DNA from: Sciurus carolinensis
Taxonomy: Eukaryota > Chordata > Mammalia > Rodentia > Sciuridae
Direction of reading: 5' to 3'
DNA: 64,000 bases
Assembly: GCF_902686445.1 (NCBI RefSeq)
Contig: NC_062226.1
Span: 16,650,001 to 16,714,000, forward strand
This document shows positions 34,381-44,715 of this stretch, piece by piece. Within the stretch, counting starts at the first letter, position 1. Each line of letters starts with the position of its first letter. A program made the position numbers and the translations under genes. Below the pieces are notes generated by a model. It was not told where the DNA came from. It searched no databases and worked only from the letters and a program-made list of their open reading frames with translations.

Positions 34381-34990
34381 TTATTCCAAGTAAGAAATCA
34401 TGAAACTAGCCCAAATATTAGCGATTCAGCATCTTCATGATGAAAAATCCCTTCATTCACGAAAATTTAGGAGGCAGCAGAATGCCTGGCCTTGTGGCTA
34501 ATTCAGCAGTGATCTCTCATTCACGGGAGTAAGGTCTGGCAGCTCAGTCGGGAGTTGGCTGAGGCCAGAAGAAAAAAAAGTGCATCCTTGCAGGCCGGTC
34601 ACGGTCTTCTCCTGCATCCCTTCCCGCTTCACACCCCGTAATCAATCCTGGCCACCACAGCCTACTTGCTACTACCTCGCATGAATTGGTATTCACCCCA
34701 CCTTACCAGTCTGCACTTAGATTTATGATTTATTTAGAATTGGATTACATCAAGGCTCAAGGCCAAGGCTCCATAATCCGTCATCGTCTCCACCGTGGCC
34801 AAACACAAACATTTGTTTTAGCTGCATCAGCATCCGTAAACCCTGTTGGAAGGATACCCATTGTTAATCGCTATAGCAACTGCATCTTGTGTTTTTTCCT
34901 TCACCAACTGCAACCACTTTGCCTCCCTTCTTCCCTGTTCCAAATGAAAGCATTGACTCCATCAAGGGAAAGATATTCATAATTTAGCAG
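34381..34990. promoter_or_regulatory. Candidate regulatory block (CpG-retaining, non-repetitive)
   Basis: About 12 CpG dinucleotides fall in 34501-34870, while the AT-rich neighbourhood is nearly free of them. No interspersed repeat is recognised here. Homeodomain-type words are present, including GGATTA (34742-34747) and TAATCC (34774-34779) facing each other. A 98-codon open frame (34686-34982) shows no domain. This is suggestive only. Confidence 0.3.
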
Positions 34991-35344
34991 AATGGTGGCA
35001 AGTCTAAGTTATGCTGCTGAAATACATCACTCCAGAGTTGCTTTGCTATTTGTTTTTGTGCTGAACAGCAGCAAGTGTTTTAAGTTATGGGTCTCAGATA
35101 CATATAAGGAAGAAGAAAGAGGAATATGTAATTGTCACCAATATTGATGATGGCTTCTTGCCCACTGAGCTAAGTCCAGAGCAGCAAAATTATGATACTT
35201 CCTCTCTAACTAGCATTCATGTCTCTTGCACTTTATTATTCATTATTAATAATAGTGAAAAGAGTCGTATTCAATATTTCTGCAGTTCATTAAAGTGAAA
35301 AAAGGGAAATCTTACATCATCCAAACTCTGTAACATTTTGTTAA
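34991..35344. other. Unassigned AT-rich sequence
   Basis: Nothing recognisable was seen. Confidence 0.45.
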
Positions 35345-35500
35345 ATGACGATTTTTATGTTCATTTTATTGATGAAGAAACTTAGATTCAGAACAGTGAA
35401 ATGGTGAGACTATGCTCATAGTTAGTGAGGACAAAAAGGGAACTGAAGGCACCTCTTCATACTCTATGCTGAGAGCTTTCTGCTGTACCATTATTACTTC
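35345..35500 (-). mobile_element. MIR SINE fragment, minus strand
   Basis: 'cattttattgatgaagaaac' then 'gattcagaacagtgaaatgg' matches the MIR reverse order (cattttacagatgaggaaac ... cagagaggtt). Confidence 0.4.
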
Positions 35501-36949
35501 CATTTAGGAGAGATCTATGTGGAATAATTAACTCACACATTAATTTAAAACTGACTTTCTAAAGGACAATAGGGGTATATCTTGATGAGATATGTCTCTT
35601 TTAAGCTATACAAAAGTCCAAGTATAATAGGTAAGTAAGTTGTATTTTGGAGGACCTGGGACATATTTAGGCATTGGAGAAATAAATCAAACAACAATTG
35701 ATATGACAACAAAATGGACAGAAGGAACTGCTTCTCATCTAGCTCAGCTATTAGCTCATAGCAAACTGTTTCCTCCTGGAGACTTAGATCCTTTCTGTGT
35801 AAATTATGGGATTTGGAACAGAATATATCTATGTTGAAAAACAGACTAAAACTTCCCTAAATTTATCGTAAGTGCACATTGTTTTCTGAACCTTTAGCAG
35901 GATACCTTGAGAAGAAGAAGCAGAAGAAAGACAGGGTGTTTTCTATCCTCCAGCATCTTATACTGTAATGAGTGTTTGCAGGACTCAGACGTTGTCACAG
36001 AAATACACAAAATGATAGGAAGCAGTACTTAAGTGTTATGTTTTAGGGATGGTATGGTAGTGTGGGGCCATGGAAAGGGAATTCAAAGGCATGAGAAAAA
36101 TGTTTAGAGAGAAATTCAAATGGATGAAGAAAGTTGGGAAGGACTGAAGAGATAGGACAATGGAAGTCCACACACAATGGGGAAGGTAATGTAAACAAGA
36201 TCCTAGTAAAGTGAGTGAACTGGGACATTTTCAGCCAGCCACGAGAATTGACTTCTTGGACCACCGCTTTCCACTTTGGTGTGAATCTTTGAAGTTGGAA
36301 CAAAAGTAGGTACAAAGGGGACTGAAATGTCATCCTGCTTTCATTCAAAAACTTACATAGAGAAGGTGAAGAACAGGGAAGAATATGCATAGAAAAGAAT
36401 GGCACGTACAATATAGAGCACTACTGGAATACTAGTATTGAAAAGGATTTTTGATCCTTTCTACTCTAATCAAATAAATAAATAAAGAGTCACCACCCCC
36501 CAAATAATGAGTCACTACTCTTCCAGTGGCATATAGGGACCACAAATATAATGTTCCACCCACACTCCCTGGTCCTCATTCTGGTGTTCTCTTAAAGCTC
36601 TGTGGAAGTAGTAAAAGGAAACCAGAAGAAAGATAGAAAAGGATAAGTAAAAAGGTAGAGAAGAGTGAGGGCAGGACCAGAAAAGCATTTCATAGAATTC
36701 CCTTAGAAGTCAGTGCTAATGTGCATTTTGGAGGACTGACTTAAAGCTGCCAGCCAGTTAAACTGGAATGATGTTTCTGCTCTCCAGTTCACTAGGTTGA
36801 ACTCTTCTATAAGACTTTCAATGACTGACAAAGAGCTGTTACCAAAGAGGAATCTTTATTCTATCTCTCTGTCTGCTTTTGTCTTCAATGGATGCCCAGT
36901 TGGGACAGCTTTGTATGGCCAGAATTTGTTCATTTTCAATGAACCATGA
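35501..36949. other. Unassigned sequence
   Basis: No repeat or gene recognised. A minus-strand open frame of 122 codons (36043-36411) has hydrophobic stretches but no domain, start context or conserved feature that would support a gene. An AAAT run lies at about 36470-36486. Confidence 0.4.
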
Positions 36950-37630
36950 TGTAGACCAGTGACACTCATACTAGACACTGGATAACCTCAGGAAAATTTT
37001 TTAAAAGTACTCCTTGCCTTTTTTTAATTTATCAGATTATTCTAATGTATACCAAGAATGAACACTTATTGAATTAAAAAAATAAAATTTAGAATAATTT
37101 GAATCATAACAAATCTCTGATTATCCCAACCATTTGCATCTGGAACATCAACTTACTGTTGAAATGAATGGATATGAGGGTCAGAATTAGAGAACAGCAG
37201 TTCTAAGCCACTCCCACACTGGAAAATTAAGGATCTAGGGAGCTGTGTACCCAAATCTATGTAATTCTTCCCATTGGTACCAAAGAATGTTCTGAGATAA
37301 TAAATTTCCTCAGAACAGACCGTAAGAAAATCCCAAAGCTTCTGGAAAACATTTCCTAGAGAGACAAAATCCTCACTGGAAAGGACTATGGACCGCAGTT
37401 TGAATCTGTTTGTCATTGCTCTAAATTTGGAAATATGTGACCTGCTGATGGTTGCTTGCCACTGATATTGACAGATTTGAACCTAAGAAAAATAATGGGT
37501 CAAGCAGGAGATAGAGACTCCAAGGACCCTTTAGCTGAGTTAAACAATTCATCTTCCCAGGCTGGCCTTGTTTTTGTGGGTAGAGTTAGCTTGTCCAGAG
37601 CCCAGACCCTAGGTTGAACTCTTCTATAAG
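36792..37630 (+). repeat. Two exact 22-base copies 817 bases apart
   Basis: A 22-base word starting CTAGGTTGAACTCTTC occurs at 36792-36813 and 37609-37630. The similarity continues for six of the next seven or so bases and then stops. Confidence 0.9.
36950..37080 (+). mobile_element. MER5A-like DNA transposon remnant
   Basis: 'ccagtgacactcatactag' at the left, a central AT-rich part and 'ttctaatgtataccaagaatg' at the right loosely follow the MER5A (hAT-Charlie) order. The call is weak. Confidence 0.35.
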
Positions 37631-38125
37631 TCTTTCTGATAATGGGCCTGTCCTTCCATTAATGGGCACAGGAAAAGTGAATGACATTTACCTCTGAAGC
37701 TGAGGGCAAAGCAAGATCCTGAGTGACCCTGGGTTTCCACACCCTTCTCTTAGTCAGAATATGTCAGCAGCTAGATTCAAGCTGTCAGTGTCTTGACCCT
37801 TACTGTGCTCTGGATCTGGAGTCTTGTCCTCTCCTCTGGGGAATGCTGACCTTAGTCAGCCTCCCTGGACCTGAAGGGAAGCTGTACAGAAACTCCCCTC
37901 CCTCTGACTGACAAGAAACATCCAAGGAGGAAGGGACATATTCTTGAGGTCTTTCTGAAGGAAAGAACTACCCAGTGCTTGCCACAGCATCTATGGGAGC
38001 TCTCCCACTAAGTCTTGAGGTTTCATAACCAAAATGTCATACATGCATATACACTCACTTTAAAATGATGAAGAAAATTACTATTAATCTGCATATCTTA
38101 AGAATTGAACTACAGAGTTGGACAG
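37081..38125. other. Unassigned, GC-richer in the second half
   Basis: No repeat could be named. About 37540-37915 is richer in G and C (many CCT and CTGG words) and may be an old LTR. The open frames in it are short. Confidence 0.4.
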
Positions 38126-38129
38126 AATG

Positions 38130-38680
38130 GCTTGAGGACCCAACTGGGAAAACATAAGCCAAACTGGTCATATCACTTCCTGAAACCTTTCCGTGGCTTC
38201 CCATTGTCCCTAAGACTAAGTTGAAACTTTTAGCCTGCCCTCAAGGGTTTCTAGATTTGAGGTCATACTTCTCTGTCTAAATTCATACCTTGTTTCCTTC
38301 TCTCTCCTTAATTTAGCTATCACTCATGTTCTAACTTTATTTCTCAAATGAACCTTATGGTCTCTCATCTCTATGACTTCTAACAGACTTTTCTCTCTAC
38401 CTGAAATAACCCTCCTCCTCAATCCTCACCTGTTAATTCCTTTTCATTCCTGAAATTTCAACTTATATATCACCTTCTTGAAAGAAGCCTCATAAATACA
38501 CAGACCAGGTTAGGATTCTTCCTACTTCCCCTTTTGGAGGATGCAACATCCATAAAATTATTTTTTCAGGGTTGCTGTCTCCACTAGAGTTTTAAATAGA
38601 GTAGGTTTTGTTTACCATTAAGCCCTTATTACATGGTATTTTCTCTAGCATGCAGTAAGTTTTCAATAAAAATTATTGAA
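38130..38680 (+). mobile_element. L2 LINE 3' fragment, plus strand
   Basis: 'ccgtggcttcccattgtcc' followed by 'taagactaagttgaaac' starts the L2 3' module. 'cttgaaagaagcctcataaat' and the closing 'agcatgcagtaagttttcaat' complete the order. Confidence 0.6.
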
Positions 38681-38929
38681 AGAGAGGATAAGGCCAAATT
38701 GTGAAGGATCTTGAATGCCAGGGTTAGGACAGTATACTACGGGAAACAGGGATCCATTGGAGATTTTTCTTTTAAAACCAGAAGGAAAACACTATTGAAG
38801 CTGAACTATAGTGAGCTATAACTGTGTAGATAATGCTGTAATGGGTGATATCTGAGGTTTCCAGCAAGGAGAGACTCCTGACTCTTTATCTGATTTAAGA
38901 AGCCATATTAACCAGCCTATCCTGGACCA
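38681..38929. repeat. Unnamed ancient repeat fragment
   Basis: 'gtgaaggatcttgaatgccag' and 'gggatccattggagattttt' match the word order of a common mammalian interspersed repeat that I recognise but cannot name. Confidence 0.3.
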
Positions 38930-39430
38930 GAATCCTTTGTTGTTATTTTTGTTGCTTTTAATGTAGAAAATGATTCCACTTCAGCTCCTTCCCCTATTAC
39001 AGTCCCAATTGATGAAAAACACAGCCAATCAGGTGAAGCAGGGATGAAGGAGGAAGAAGAAAAACCCTTTCTTCAATCACTTCCAAAATCTCCCCTGTGC
39101 TTTGATTTGCTTTCAGAGAACACTTTAGCTCAACAAACAATTGCAAACTACTCAGTTGCAAGGTAAAATGAAAAGCCCACAGGCATTAATTATATATAGA
39201 GATATTAAAAAAGAAGCTACTGCTTAATTATTGTTTGCAAATCTCAGTATTTAAATTGACTTATTTGCAAATGTCTGTTTAGAAATTGACTTTGTAATTA
39301 TACAGTCAGTGCAGGGATGTCTCAGGCCCTGGAGGAGTCTCTAACGAGGAATGATAATGTAACAGCCAGAGTGAGACATCCTGAGCTGAATTTTAATAAC
39401 TAGTGGTGGTTGGCAGGGGGGCCGAAATGC
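38930..39430. promoter_or_regulatory. Candidate conserved enhancer-like block
   Basis: No repeat is recognised. Between 39187 and 39300 there are three TAATTA homeodomain core sites (39187-39192, 39225-39230, 39295-39300). Two octamer-like TTTGCAAAT words are present (39234-39242, and 39264-39272 within ATTTGCAAAT). Such density fits developmental enhancers bound by homeodomain and POU factors, but AT-rich DNA produces these words by chance fairly often. Confidence 0.3.
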
Positions 39431-39711
39431 TTAGTGGAAAATCCCTGCACTGGCAAATGAAGGAGCCAGGGTCTCCCTTGAAGGGAAAGAATCATTAAAA
39501 AAGACATGAGAGGGCATAGAGGAAGCACAGAATTCTAAGAACATGGTGGGTGGTGTTGGAGGCAACCGGGGAGACAGCCAGAGTATGCTGTCTTGTTTGT
39601 GAGAACGAGTCTTCCTTTGGAACCAGTGATGGATGGGGGTTTCAGGAGGTAACACAACACCAATCATGCCCTTCTAATTGCTTAAATCCGATATTCGTTG
39701 GAATTATTAAT

Positions 39712-39884
39712 AGTACAGATTGAATTATGTCCCCTGAAAGTGCACACACTAAAGCCTAAGACTCAGTCCTTCGGGTTGTAACATTATTTGGAAATAGAAT
39801 CATTATAGATGTTTTTAGTTAAAATATGGTCATACTGGATTAGGGTGGGTTCTTAGTGTAAAATGACTGGTTTTCTTATAGTGC
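39712..39884 (+). mobile_element. MLT1-type (MaLR) LTR, left part
   Basis: 'gattgaattatgtcccctg' then 'attatttggaaatagaatc' then 'attagggtgggttcttag' is the left half of an MLT1-type LTR on the plus strand. It is interrupted after 'actggttttcttatag'. Confidence 0.8.
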
Positions 39885-40298
39885 TGGGTTCTTTTTTTTT
39901 TTTTTTTTTTGGAGTAAACACTTCCAAATTAGTTCATTTAGTTCATGAGGCCGGCAGTAAGACTGATTTTATCATTGAATTTTATAATCAAATTAAAATT
40001 TTATTAAACTTACACATGATAGACTTTTATTTATTTTCTAAATATAAAGAAATCTTAATATGCCTTTATGTTTCTAAGAAGAGAGACATTACCTTGAATT
40101 TTGAACATGTTTTAAGTTTCATACACTTCTTATATTTCCCTTGTAAAGCAAGAATAATATCAGATAAAGAAAATCTTGATAATCATGTAGCCATGAGTTT
40201 TATTTACTTATTTATTTTTATTTTTGACAGACTGCATTTTAATGGGTTACATCATTTCGTTTCTATGATTGTGAACAATGTAGATTCATATAAGGTAG
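39885..40298. other. Insertion splitting the MLT1 LTR
   Basis: The insert starts with a 19-base T run (39892-39910). Its middle is AT-rich and unrecognised. A 147-codon plus-strand open frame (39863-40306) spans it, starting inside the left LTR half, and reads phenylalanine/isoleucine-rich text with no domain. Confidence 0.5.
40199..40297 (-). mobile_element. L1 3' tail, minus strand
   Basis: 'gacagactgcattttaatgg' and 'tttcgtttctatgattgtg' ... 'tgtagattcata' match the reverse complement of the last part of the L1 at 31640-32035. The T-rich stretch at 40199-40228 is its tail. It forms the right end of the insert in the MLT1 LTR. Confidence 0.6.
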
Positions 40299-40600
40299 GT
40301 TCTTAATGTTATATTACTGGTTTCCTTTTATAAGGAATGGTATGTGAAGAGAAACTGTGAAGGAAGAATGGTATGTGAAGATGAAGACACAGATCAGGGT
40401 AATGAATTCACAAACCAAGAGATGCCAAAAATTGTCAGCAATCCACCAGAAATTAAGGGGAAATATATAAAACAGATTTTTCCTGGCAGACCTCATGAAG
40501 ACCCAAACCTGACAACACCTGAACCTCAAACTTCTAGCCTCCAGAACTGTGAGACACTAAATTTCTGATAAGCTATCCAGTTTGTGGCAATCCCAACTTG
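40299..40600 (+). mobile_element. MLT1-type (MaLR) LTR, right part
   Basis: It resumes with 'ggttcttaatgttatattac', which repeats the end of the left part, and continues through 'gatgaagacacagatcagg', 'accaagagatgccaaaaattg' and 'agcctccagaactgtgagac'. It ends with 'ctatccagtttgtggcaa', the characteristic MLT1 3' end. Confidence 0.8.
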
Positions 40601-40737
40601 AATCCATAATTCTCATGGGCATTTCCTAACTCCACTAAAAAACTGGAGATGGAGCAACCTAGAGGTAGCAAAAGGTTCTTTAAAAATAACATAATATTAG
40701 ACATGAAAGAGGCCTGACCTTAAAACCATGTAAAATG

Positions 40738-40915
40738 ATCAATGATCCCCAAACGTGGTTATATTTTGGGATCACCTGGGGAGATTCAAAAATACTATTG
40801 CCTATTCTTATCCTCAGAGATTTTGATTTAATTAATCTGGGGTACATCCTGGGCACCAGGCATTTAAACACACCCCAAGAGAATCTAATTTGAAGCCAAG
40901 GTTAACAATCTGTCT
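40738..40915 (+). mobile_element. MER5-like DNA transposon remnant
   Basis: 'gatccccaaacgtggttat', 'gggatcacctggggagattc', 'ctcagagattttgatttaat' and 'taatctggggtacatcctgg' follow the MER5 (hAT-Charlie) order on the plus strand. Confidence 0.5.
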
Positions 40916-40924
40916 TCAAGATTT

Positions 40925-41060
40925 CAGATTATCTCCCCCATTTTGCAGGAAAAGACATTAAGGTTCAGAGAGGTGAAGGAGTAATTAGTCACATTGCTGA
41001 AAAGTAGAAAACATGAGAAGCAACCCAGATGCCTCCACTTTGCACATGTCCAATTCTAGG
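40925..41060 (-). mobile_element. MIR SINE fragment, minus strand
   Basis: 'ccccattttgcaggaaaagac' then 'aaggttcagagaggtgaagg' is the reverse-orientation MIR core. Confidence 0.5.
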
Positions 41061-41119
41061 CAAATTGATGAGCTTGGTCACTGACACTGTGAGTTCAACA
41101 CAATTATTTCACACATACC

Positions 41120-41310
41120 TCTTTCTATTTTTCATAACAACTTTATTGCATTAAGTGGGGCAAATGTGTTCTCTCTTTTAAGGACAAGAAAGTACAGAGA
41201 GATGAAACTTCCTCTCAGGCTACGCTGTTGGTTAAAGTCAGAGCCAAGGTTCAAATGTAAGCCTTTTTGAAACTATACAACTATCTTTTTCACCACTTGC
41301 CCATGAAAGC
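41120..41310 (-). mobile_element. MIR SINE, minus strand
   Basis: 'cataacaactttattgcatt', 'acagagagatgaaacttcc' and 'agagccaaggttcaaatg' follow the MIR reverse order more fully than the preceding copy. Confidence 0.55.
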
Positions 41311-42140
41311 AAACAAAATATTGGACAAGGCCAGTTTAACTTGAACACACTTCACCACTTGCCTGCCTTTGAAGAACAAAAATGTACTTGATTCTACTCA
41401 TAGAAAAGGGCACAATTGTTCCCGAAAGAGAAGAGCCTTGCAGAATTTGTTTGAATATGAATTCTCAAGGCTCAAAGTGATGATGAAGAGTGTGACCATC
41501 ACAATGGGAGAGGAGGTAGTACCCCCAAAGAGGAATATTCCTGTTCTACATCTAAAGTCAAACTCTTAACCAGTACTGCAGGGTGACCACCCTGATTCTC
41601 ATTTAATTCATTCCCACTTGAGCTACTTGATTCCTATCTACAATCCTAGTTGTATCTAAATCATATTCCTGCATAGTGAACCAGACTAGTAATTTAACCA
41701 GATAAAGACACAAGGCCTATGTCCTAGATTCACTCTTAACTGATTACAGAACTATATGGAAATCACACACTTTGAGCTTTAGTTCTTTCTGCTGGAGAAT
41801 GGAAAGAGTAACAAAGCAAGATCATGTAAATAATATTCCTTATGTTATACTGGACCCTCAACAATGATAGCTTGAGTCTTTCCCCCTCGATCAGTATCTG
41901 TACAAAATAGACAGGGTATTCAATATCTGGTTTTGCTTTGGACCCTTAGATTAACTGTCCTTATCTTATAATTCCACCTTGTTACCTTGTTTGTTTCCCA
42001 CGTTTTAGAGCCTGCTTTAGCAAACTCTACTGGACTACATTTCTTCTTGCTACCAGTTTTTATACATTTTTCTATTGACTTAAGTTTTGATCCCAGTTCT
42101 TGTCTCCTACTTGATTACACTTCTAGAACATTGCTTGGGA
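41311..42140. other. Unassigned sequence
   Basis: Nothing recognisable was seen. Short open frames only. Confidence 0.45.
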
Positions 42141-42143
42141 CAC

Positions 42144-42220
42144 TCTTTTTCTTTCTTTCTTTCCTTCTCTCTCTCTCGTTCTTTCTTTCTTTCTTCCTTT
42201 CTTTCTTTCTTTCTTTCTTC
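42144..42220. repeat. (CTTT)n polypyrimidine tract
   Basis: 77 bases of nearly pure pyrimidine (one G at 42178) built from CTTT, CTCT and CCTT units. The tract directly abuts the 3' end of the minus-strand SINE and probably grew from its A-rich tail. Confidence 0.95.
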
Positions 42221-42391
42221 GATACTGGGGATCAATTGGCATCACTGAGCCACATCCCCAAACCCTTTTTATTTCTTTAATTTGAGACTAGGTCTTACTA
42301 AACTGCTTAGGGCCTCACGAAATTGCTGAGGCTGGTCTTGAACTTACAATCCTCCTGTCTCAGACTCTCAAGCTGCTGGGATTACAAGCAG
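42221..42391 (-). mobile_element. Composite B1-ID SINE, minus strand
   Basis: Read on the minus strand: 'ttgtaatcccagcagcttg', 'tgagacaggaggattgtaag', 'cagcctcagcaatttcgtg', 'ctaagcagtttagtaagacc', followed by a truncated ID half ('ggggatgtggctcagtgatg' and 'ccccagtatc'). Same family as 12722-12945 and 26303-26494. Confidence 0.85.
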
Positions 42392-43004
42392 AATGCTGTT
42401 TCATGTTCTGCCTGCTTTCTTTAATGCCTCTTGTTCCCTCATCCTGGAGCTCCCTGATCCTGACAATCTAATTAGATCCAAGTATTAGGTAGTTTCTAAA
42501 GAGCAAGACAATGAATGGGGAAACACTAATAGTGTGAAGACTCCCAAGCTCCTAGGGAGAAGAATTACCATAAAGGGCAAAGAGCAAAGTAAAGAGAACT
42601 CATTGTTGAGGTTCAAGTGCCCAGAAGAACATTCAGGTACATGTTATTTAGCAGTTCCATTTGATCTGTTTTTCTGGATACCCCTCTTCCTCGTTAGAAG
42701 CCTCTGGTCTTAACTTCTTTTACAAATACAGTAAAATTAACATAGTAAAACTAACTTCCTGAAAACAATCAAGTGGTCTGGCCTCCAGAAATTGCAAAGC
42801 TAGAGGATGATTTTGTTATAGGAAAATGTCATCAATTTTAATATCTTCCAGTCAGATTAACTGAAAATTTTTGAACATTTTTAGGCAAAATTCATAATTT
42901 CAGTGAACATCCTCAAAAATATGAACATATTCTATTCTGCCTACCATGTGGGTCTCAGTTTTGGGGACTCACATATAAAGTAAAGAATGTTAGAAACTGC
43001 AATT
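42392..43004. other. Unassigned sequence
   Basis: Nothing recognisable was seen. Confidence 0.45.
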
Positions 43005-43170
43005 GATGAACCACATCCTATATGCCAAGTATATTCAGAATCTTCTCACCCTATGACAAAATATACATTGTCATTTCCATTTTGCAGGTGAAAAAACTGA
43101 GGCTTAGAAACAATAAATAAAGTTATTCAACACAATTTAGCTCATCTATAATCATCCAGTGAGCAACCAA
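43005..43170 (-). mobile_element. MIR SINE, minus strand
   Basis: 'tttccattttgcaggtgaaaa' and 'aactgaggcttagaaacaat' match the MIR reverse core. Confidence 0.5.
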
Positions 43171-43439
43171 TGAAGGTCAAATTTGATGCAGCCCTGTGTG
43201 ATTTCAATATTTGTGCTCATAGCTACTAAATTACACTCTTTAGAAAACCAAAGGCACTCTACTTTCTTTCAAATCTCCACTTACCTACCTCCATTTTCAG
43301 AAAGAAGAAGGTATGGATTCAGCACTCTTCTTTGTCCATGTGGGTATAATTTTTCCAATCCTGTTTCCTCATGTATGGAAGTAGAAGGCTGAATTCATCT
43401 AGAAATTGCCTTGCCTTCAAGTCCCAGTGTTTTATTATT

Positions 43440-43690
43440 CAGATGCAAATACTTCTAGTCAAAGCAAGCAGCTACTGCTGAAGGGAAAGAATTAGCACTC
43501 CACAATTAATACCCCATTTCATTAACAATTAGATATGTTAAATGCCATTCAATTTGTTTGCACCATCAAGTCCTGGGAAGGTGTCCATGTTTTTTGCAAT
43601 TTTCCAATAACTCTCCATCACCAACTGGGTTAATTATCCAGACAGGCAGGCAACAGATTTTAATTCTGAAACCTTTAATAATCTCTAGCC
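43440..43690. promoter_or_regulatory. Candidate regulatory block with octamer and homeodomain motifs
   Basis: Non-repetitive. It contains a perfect octamer ATGCAAAT (43443-43450), TAATTA (43631-43636), and ATTAAT and CAATTA words around 43505-43530. The evidence is motif content only. Confidence 0.25.
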
Positions 43691-44049
43691 CTTGGGCCAT
43701 TCATGGACCTACATGACCTGATGTTATCTATCTGAATCCAAATTTTGGACACTTCCTTTGGGTAAATGCTATGAAAGCCTCCCCTGGCAGAGAGAAAATC
43801 AACCTTAATAGAACGAAGGCATAAGGTTGTTGGTCTCCATATGCATCCCAGATCTACCCCTAGCGATTTGCAAATGAGAGGCAATGTAGATTTATGAGAA
43901 GGTATGTTTTCAGACCCGATACAAATTTTGCCTCCTCACTTAAGTCTTCACTCGCCACTATAGCCTGAAGTTAAGGAATCATAAAATGCCAAGCTTGGAA
44001 GAAGATAACAATCACAACAGTAATATTGCTAACAGCCAGAGCAGCAAGA
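43691..44049. other. Unassigned sequence
   Basis: Nothing recognisable was seen. A minus-strand open frame at 43675-43884 (69 codons) shows no domain. Confidence 0.45.
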
Positions 44050-44190
44050 ACAACATTCATCTATAGAGTCATCACATGCCAAACTCAGTGCTAAATGCTT
44101 TATCTTCTTTTGTCCTCAATCTTGACAATAGCCCATTGAAATTGGCACCAACATTATCTCCATTTCACTTCTGAGGAAATCAATTGATTA
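44050..44190 (-). mobile_element. MIR SINE, minus strand
   Basis: 'gccaaactcagtgctaaatgc' then 'tcttgacaatagcccattga' then 'atctccatttcacttctgag' follow MIR in reverse. Confidence 0.5.
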
Positions 44191-44214
44191 TGTATTATGT
44201 TGGTTATATATTGA

Positions 44215-44715
44215 TTATTTTACTATTTACGGTTTATTTATTGCTACATGACAAATTGTCACCAAATTCAGCCACCTAAAACAATAAATATTACTTCACA
44301 TGGTTTCTAAGGGTAAATCGAGAATTTGGGGGCAGCTTAGGTGGGTAGTTCTGGCTCAGAGTTTTTCATGGCTTTGTAAGCTTAATGGTGCTCAGGACTG
44401 ATGTCATCTAGAGATTGGACAGGGGCTAGAGAATTGACTGAAATTCAGTCACATGGTTGTTAGCAAGAGTCTATCTTATCACAAGTCTTTCTCTTCACAA
44501 AGTGACAACTGGTCTCTCCCAGAATAAGTCAACCAAGTGAGGAAAAAGCCAAAACTGAAGTGTCTTTTATGACCTGGTCTTGGAGTGACATGCCTCACTT
44601 GTGCAGTATTCTAGGGATCATGTAGACCAATCTGGAAATGGTATGGGAAAGGATGACACAGGGCACCCATCCTGGGAAGGGGAGTCGGTTGGGGACAGTC
44701 TATTACAAAACTAAT
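44215..44715 (-). mobile_element. Ancient LTR-type repeat, minus strand
   Basis: 'ttgctacatgacaaattgtc', 'gccacctaaaacaataaat', 'cagcttaggtgggtagttctgg', 'gtcttttatgacctggtc' and 'ggatgacacagggcacccat' reproduce, in order, a common old mammalian LTR-type repeat. I do not name the family. Confidence 0.45.

Noticed and set aside
39863..40306. 147-codon open frame as a gene
   Set aside because: It begins inside an MLT1 LTR, reads through a T run and ends in a reversed L1 tail. The protein is a phenylalanine/isoleucine-rich translation of AT-rich DNA.
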